NCBI GenBank assembly: GCA_903813345.2
Contig: CAIIXF020000012.1
Coordinates: forward strand, 22,332,184 to 22,396,183
Source: Owenia fusiformis
Taxonomy: Eukaryota; Annelida; Polychaeta; Sabellida; Oweniidae
Reading direction: 5' to 3'
DNA: 64,000 nucleotides
The notes beneath the pieces are model-generated. The model was not told where the DNA came from. It did not search any database and saw only the letters and a program-made list of their open reading frames with translations. Every line of letters starts with the position of its first letter. The stretch's first letter is position 1. This document shows, piece after piece, positions 58,323 to 64,000 of this stretch. A program made the translations under genes and the position numbers.

Positions 58323-59067
58323 CCATAGAAAATATCCGTACCGTTGTCGTTGTGCTGCATGACACCCCCATTCGTTCTTTTGTAGTTTGTGTTTTTACCT
58401 ATTCCTAAGTTTTCTTCGTCTGGAACCACTGCATGCTTTTAAACACTCGTTATGGTTTATAACTTTTGTTTAGTCCCATACTGGTACTTTTCCCTCATAC
58501 ATTGTTTTTCCACTTCTAATGCCTTGGTCACATTTGCTCCGATTTTCACTATGGCGCCCGGCCGATTGAGTATTTTGTTCAAAATTGTATGACCAGGCAT
58601 TTCAATGTGGTTGTCCACTTATAAAATCATCCAGATCGAGCATATGCTGGCATAAAAACCCGGGCTCTGCTTATTCATTTTGTCTACAACAGCGGCAGAT
58701 AACAGCAATTTTATGATATACTATGTTCTTTTCGTTTTTACGTATCGGCATTTTTCAACTTCGAAAATTCCTTTGTTCTTATTTGTATAATGAATGCTCA
58801 TAGGGATCTAACCACGTGATCTGACATACGGTGATCTGTTGAGATTGACCAATGAACAACGCCGAGAAATTGCTGTGATCGAATGCTGGTACGGATCAGT
58901 TTTAAGCGTCTGGTATCAGTTCCAAGTATATCTTATTTCCCAAATGGTTTCTTAATCACGTTCGAATTTCACGACGCTAGACATTACATGCATGCATGCA
59001 AGTGGGAATGTTGCGTTCTATTTATACAACGTTTCAATCACATAAACATAAACATTAAAATAACATG
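58323..59067. other. Unique-looking DNA, no gene supported
   Basis: A slightly GC-richer part at 58540-58700 has no frame that I can support. I see no repeats. Confidence 0.4.
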
Positions 59068-59880
59068 AACAGAAACTTTATTGAAAATGCCTACATAAAA
59101 ACTCATCTATTCTTCGTGGATAATTATATAAAGTTAAAGTCCAATAAAGTTACGTTTTTAAGGAAAAGTAACGTGTTTTGAAAATGCCTCCATAAACATT
59201 CCTTCATTCTTCGTGGAGAAACGTTAAAGTCCAATAAAGTTACATTTTTATGACAAAGTAATGTGTTTCGAAAACGTCTACAGAAAAATACATCCATTCT
59301 TCGTGGAGAACGTTAAAGTCCAATAAAGTTACGTTTTAATGGCAAAGTGACGTGTTTTGAAAATGCCTACATAAAAACTCATCCATTCTTCGTGGATAAA
59401 GATAAAGTCTAATAAAGTTACGTTTTTAAAGCAAAGTAACGTGTTTTTAAAATGCCTACATAAAAATTCATTCATACTTCGCGGAGAAAGTTTAAGTCCA
59501 ATAAAGTTACGTTTTATGGCAAAGTTCCGTGTTTTGGAAATGCCTACATAAAAATTCATCCATTCTTTATGGATAAAGTTTAAGTCCAATAAAGTTTCGT
59601 TTTTAAAGTAAAGTAAGGTGTTTTGAAAATACCTACATTAAAATCCATGCATTCCTCGTGGAGAAAAGTTAAAGTCCAATAAAGTTACGTTTAAATGGCA
59701 AAAAAGGCGTTTTGAATATGCATACATAAAAAGCATTCATTCTTAATGGAGACAAGTCAAAGTCCAATAAAGTAACGTTCTAACATTTTGTCTAAATGCA
59801 AAGTAACGTGATTTAAAAAGGCAAACGTATAAAAGTAGATTACTCTTCACGAAAAATGACTTAGTCCAAGAAGCGCTTTT
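59068..59880. repeat. ~90-bp tandem repeat, about nine copies
   Basis: Each unit contains AAAATGCCTACATAAAAA, CATTCTTCGTGGA, AGTCCAATAAAGTTACG and AAGTAACGTGTTTTG. AGTCCAATAAAGTT recurs near 59138, 59231, 59316, 59406, 59493, 59583, 59670 and 59760. The last units are diverged. The 86-residue minus-strand frame here is translated repeat. Confidence 0.9.
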
Positions 59881-60008
59881 TCGAAAGGATTATCTGACCA
59901 GTCTTCCTCACATAAATTGTCTTTGAATTGTTACTTGTAAAAGAGACGATAAGGCGTTACTTTTGAAATGTCAATATTTTCTGTCCCTAAATCATGACAT
60001 ATATACAG

Positions 60009-60622
60009 AATATCACATCATTTTGAGTGATATCATTTTTATCGCCGAGTTGATATCAAATATCAACACGAGTGAGCGAAGCGAATGAGTGTTGATATTT
60101 GATATCTACGAGGCGATAAAATGATATCACGAGAAATTATGTGATATTGGGTTTATCCCATGATTACAATCACCTTGTGATGTTCTGATCCAATTTCCAG
60201 GACATTGGCAGACAATATAAACTAGAAATATGAATATCAATTGAATATTTGAAACACTTTATTTTAACAATTAAAAGTAAATAACATGATATAGTTCGTC
60301 ATAAATACCATTTTAATCGATAGTTAGCAGCCTTCTAATCAAATTATATACACAATCGTAATTCAATACACCAATGAAACTTAAAGAAAATAAATGAACG
60401 GACCTATTTTCTCAAAAGAGAATAAATTATCTGACTTAATTTCCAACAATATTGTGGCGCGAAATGCAAATGTGATATCACACGGATATGCGTGAGATAA
60501 ACGATATCACACGCATATGAGTTTGATAAACGATTTTCTGGAAAATATCACACGGATTTCAATAATATCAGAAATATCAATAGCTGTTATTGTACAGATA
60601 ACACATTAATCGTGGGATAAAT
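60009..60622. mobile_element. Palindromic element(s) with GATATCA stems and TTTATCCCA ends
   Basis: 60009-60148 is one long hairpin. AATATCACAT..GTGATATCATTTTTATCGCC..GATATCAAATATCAACAC pairs with its complement around a GAGTGAGCGAAGCGAATGA loop. Directly adjacent, 60151-60622 has ends GTTTATCCCATGATTA and (inverted) ATTTATCCCACGATTA, with internal GATATCACACG(G/C)ATATG repeats. They may be two nested elements or one composite. Both are non-coding. Confidence 0.65.
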
Positions 60623-60656
60623 AAGAATATGACATTTTTGACAAATTTTTACTTAA

Positions 60657-60705
60657 CCATAGCATACGGTGTTTAAGCCATGTCATACGGCGCCGTATGC
60701 TATGA
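60657..60705. repeat. Short palindrome, CATAGCATACGG/CCGTATGCTATG
   Basis: A 12-base inverted repeat with a second CATACGG-type half in the loop (CATGTCATACGGCG). It is a hairpin candidate with no other support. Confidence 0.6.
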
Positions 60706-61728
60706 ATTATGGATTTTGCTACTTCAGACTCAAAACGAGGCTTAGTGAATTGATTTTGTGAATGCCTCGATAGGCTGACTTGGTTCGGTCAATCTTTGTC
60801 CTTTCAGCTGTTAGTCAGGTTCTGTTACTGTATAATTAATTTATATTTAATCTTAATATAAAGTACTTATTTATATCTAGTCTTCCTTTTTAGTAATGCC
60901 CAGTCCATAAGTGATAAGTAAATGTCTGAAGCACCTCACCTATAGGATGTTGAGCCTTTTTATAACTACAGCTACCCTCAGTACATTTTACCTTCCCTTC
61001 TAATTCCATCTTGGAATACTTCGCAATGCCTGTGATTGGAGTCATTATATGCAATATATACATGTATTAATGCATGAATGTATATAACTTGTGTAATAGT
61101 GTTTCCCCATTTTTATCATGTATTCTATTAATGTTTTCTGCTTCAACTTTATTATTTCGAGTCATACTCTTCAATATTTTATGAATTCATGAGAACTTCG
61201 ATAGCGTCATAAATCAAGATGTTTGAAGAGTATATTTACAGTCATTTTTTGACATGATTAAAGAACATACTATGGTATCTGTTATGCCATAGATACCATG
61301 AAATGACAAATAGGCTATAAGGGGGGGGGTGGAATCCTACTCCCTAAAGGAGAATATAAAAGCTTTGTACATTGTAATACTAGGGCAAGTAAGAATCAGT
61401 TCAAGAGATGCATGTGCTAGCTTTGCCAAATGAAGAAAATTTCTAACTGAGATAACAAATCATATCTAATATAATTTAAGATTTATCTAAAGAAAATTGG
61501 TCATACTTATGACATGTAATTTCCCAAAAAATCTTTACAAGATGCCCAGTATTATTTGGACTTGTAACATACTCTTTTAATAATTATTCAATGTCTTCCA
61601 ACTCTAATTCCACTATTTCCTCAAAGAAACATTTTCTTATGAGTTCAATTAATGTGATTAATTGAAGCAAAATTATATTTGTAACTAGATAATGGCAATG
61701 CATTGTTTAAACGGTTTAAGCGACTCAG
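60706..61728. other. AT-rich DNA, no recognised feature
   Basis: No frame or repeat of note except a poly-G run at 61321-61330. Confidence 0.4.
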
Positions 61729-61833
61729 TGCAATGTGGAATGACCATTCCTTGAAGGTGCTGCCTCGCAAAATTTGCAAGAGATGCTAATTTTAGGAAAC
61801 AATGACTGGTAGGAATGGTCATTACACAATGCC
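61729..61833. repeat. Small inverted-repeat element, AATGACCATTCC arms
   Basis: GCAATGTGGAATGACCATTCCT pairs with AGGAATGGTCATTACACAATGC about 55 bp downstream. The whole is about 105 bp and non-coding. Confidence 0.6.
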
Positions 61834-62145
61834 TTGAGTGGGCTTAAATTCTTTTCAAAAATTGCAAAATATTGTCTACCATCACGCAGGTTCAACTATA
61901 TGCACATTGAAAACCATTAATTTGAATAGACCTACCAGATTTTTGAAAATCAAGAATTGTAAGTCTCATACTGTACCGTTTTTCTTAAAACTTGTTCCAT
62001 ATAAAGCAAAACAAAAATGCCTCTCTGTCAGTGCATTGCTTCATTGTACAGAGTCCCTCCATTTAGCGGCGTTTGGGTCCCCAGCTGTGAGAAGCGCAGA
62101 AATCACTAAAATAATATATTTATAATATATTTTATAATAATATAC
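61834..62145 (+). other. Unrecognised 95-residue frame and AT tract
   Basis: A frame at 61838-62125 has no domain that I know and no splice context. It ends in an AT tract, (TATAATATATTTTATAATA), next to the start of the truncated retrotransposon. Confidence 0.25.
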
Positions 62146-63565
62146 TTGCCAGATGATTTAAATTCCCTTTGCTTTCTCTATGCTGATGATACATCACTTT
62201 ATCATCCATACTCCAAAAATGATCCTAACTCCATTGACCTTTTACAAGATGATTTGAACAAACTTTCTGAATGGTCAAATACTTGGAAAATGGCATTTAA
62301 AGCAGCAAAGAGTGCTGATCTCACTTTCAGACGACCAAGAAGTACTTTAAATAATATCCCTGATTTGACACTTAATGGTGAAACTCTGCCAAAAGTAAAT
62401 AGTCACAAACATCTAGGTATGCACCTGGATGACATTCTAAATTTTGACGTGCACATTGAAAACTTATTGAATAAAGTTCAAAAAATGACAAGTCCACTTC
62501 GTGCATTGAGCCATAAACTTAAAAGTAAACATCTTTCTAGGATAGCGGAATCATTTATACGGCCACATTTTGACTTTCATGACATTATTTATCATACTGG
62601 TAACAAATTAACTCTTGACCGACTTGAGAGACTCCAGTACAGAATTGCATGCATTGTATCAGGGTGTTTACATGGCTCAAATACAAATTCGGTATTGAAA
62701 TTACTAAATTGGGACAAACTTGTTGACCGCCGTAAATCACACATAGCAACGTTTATGTACAAATTATCTTTAGGTCAAATGCCATCTTATATATCAGAAA
62801 TTTTTCAACAATATAGACCAACCAGATTACATATGCAACTTAGAAATCCAGTTGATTTTCACTTACCTACTAATATATCAGCTAAATTTAGAAATTCCTG
62901 TATCTTTTCATGCATAAATATTTGGAATTCACTCCCACTTGAATTGAGATGTCAACCAACAATATCCACCTTTAAAAATCATGTCAAAAGAAACTTCTCA
63001 ACCCAACCAAAGATATTTACAAATTGTCAAAATATTGATATTGATAGATTTTATGAAATTAGTTTGAACAGGCTTAGAGTAGGATTTCTTTTAAAATCAC
63101 ATAAATATGCTCATAACTTTCCTGGAATTTTGGATGACCTCTGTCAATGTGGAAAACCACAAACTACTGAACACTTTTTCCTTCACTGCAACCTACATAT
63201 CAATGAAAGACTAACTCTACTTGCAAAACTTTCAGAGCTAAATGCAATTGAAATTTTTCTAGATTCAAATGTTCGAAACAAAATTGAATTTCTACTAAAT
63301 GGAAATGACGAACTAAATATTGAAGAAAACCAAGCTGTGCTGCAGATTACTGCCAATTTTGTATTCAGCTGTAAATAACTATTTAATTTGTTTTCTGCTT
63401 ATTGCCTAAACACCCCAGACAGAAAACCTGACACCACCCTTTAGTTTTTGTTTTTTTTTATAATTTTACTATGTTTGTTAAATAAAAACTGCCACCAATG
63501 TTTTTCAACTTCGGCAGTCATTACATGTGTAATTTGTATGTACTAGAATCGAATAAAGAAGAATA
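62146..63565 (+). mobile_element. 5'-truncated non-LTR retrotransposon (reverse transcriptase C-terminal half)
   Basis: A 410-residue frame (62146-63378) starts just before the palm catalytic motif. LPDDLNSLCFLYADDTSLY holds the YADD box at about residues 12-15. LTLNGETLPKVNSHKHLGMH (primer-grip region) and the thumb segment LNKVQKMTSPLRALSH follow. Near the C terminus LCQCGKPQTTEHFFLHCNLH is the Cys/His motif common in Jockey/CR1-like elements. The endonuclease and the N-terminal half of the RT are missing, a typical 5' truncation. Normal codons and no internal stop suggest a fairly young copy. About 160 bp of 3' UTR ends at GAATAAAGAAGAATAAAAAA, then a (TA)n tract. The annotated first residue is not a true start. 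Confidence 0.9.
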
Positions 63566-63917
63566 AAAAAAAAATATATATATATATTTTCAATGAAACT
63601 TTTTGCAGGGGTCAAATTGGCAAAGCATCAATTTCAATCTGTAAAGTCAAGGTGTCACATTGACAACCACAGGAGGAGTGATCTTGGATGCAGTGATCGT
63701 TGATATAGGTTTAATGCACTACGGTTATATGAAATGCTGCATTCGGATTGGCTGGAATCGAACACACCTTGCCAAACTACATGTACATGTGTGAATAGAG
63801 TATACTGTATCTGCATATCTCTACATATCTGTACAGCCAAATATTGCTGCACGGCAACATCCAAGGAAAAAATAGTTGACAATCCTGAATTGTGTATATG
63901 TTTTTTCTCTTCAAACA
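63566..63917. other. (AT)n tract and unique DNA
   Basis: An (AT)n run at about 63570-63588 directly follows the retrotransposon's A-rich tail. The rest has only chance frames. Confidence 0.4.
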
Positions 63918-63921
63918 TTAA

Positions 63922-64000
63922 TAAAAGCAGAATCAGATCTAGCAAGATCCAGATGAGTACTCTTGACAAAAGTTGTTTCAATTTTAGAAAACTTTTTGCA
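63922..64000. mobile_element. TTAA-flanked MITE, copy 3, cut by the window edge
   Basis: After TTAA at 63918-63921 comes TAAAAGCAGAATCAGATCTA and later GTTGTTTCAATTTTAGAA, matching the left part of the element at 20144-20476. The right end lies beyond the window. Confidence 0.65.

Overview
The window is eukaryotic, AT-rich, intron-containing DNA from a metazoan, most likely a marine or aquatic invertebrate of lophotrochozoan type. The grounds are GT-AG introns of several kb, a DEG/ENaC channel, a class C 7TM receptor, non-LTR, mariner, piggyBac and P-element relics, and many short inverted-repeat elements. The phylum cannot be fixed from sequence reading alone. Real coding sequence is only a few percent of the 64 kb; repeats dominate.

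Layout. 1-8712 is a satellite array of about 64 monomers of ~137 bp. 8824-10500 is a second tandem region packed with AGGTCA/TGACCT half-sites. 10749-18236 is the 3' end of a plus-strand gene whose last two coding exons (12826-12990, 17608-17646) encode the end of a SKICH domain, as at the C terminus of INPP5K/INPP5J-type inositol polyphosphate 5-phosphatases. The intron/exon junction of the penultimate exon has been amplified into a 61-bp minisatellite of about 22 copies (10918-12825). A second minisatellite (71/76 bp, 8 copies) starts directly after the stop codon. The last intron holds a complete, intronless, antisense DEG/ENaC channel gene (14191-15834, minus) and a 68-bp paralogue fragment.

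18.2-23.6 kb is a graveyard of short DNA transposons, including two mariner-type elements that abut at one TA. 31.6-23.6 kb on the minus strand is a class C, GPRC5/BOSS-like 7TM receptor. I assemble it as three coding exons joined by two phase-1 introns (1809 coding bases including the stop, 602 residues). Its first intron contains an inverted pair of piggyBac transposase fragments flanked by TTAA, and its second a non-LTR relic.

31.6-49.7 kb is intergenic: foldback elements (GGGTACC type), TCCCGCGAA arrays, CATGCA-rich blocks in opposite orientations, and minor tandem repeats. 49.7-51.1 kb (minus) has a short probable terminal exon with a tyrosine-rich tail, then the last three exons of a frameshifted P-element/THAP9-type transposase. 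51.7-57.0 kb is a recent tandem duplication (two full ~2.4-2.5 kb units plus a partial third). 57-62 kb has more inverted and tandem repeats, and 62.1-63.4 kb is a 5'-truncated non-LTR reverse transcriptase.

The two host genes with good support are the ENaC channel and the 7TM receptor. The 5-phosphatase-like gene is present only as its 3' end. No operon-like cooperation is visible. The most unusual observations are the minisatellite built from a 3' splice site next to a transposon end, the nested antisense channel gene, and the inverted piggyBac pair inside a receptor intron.
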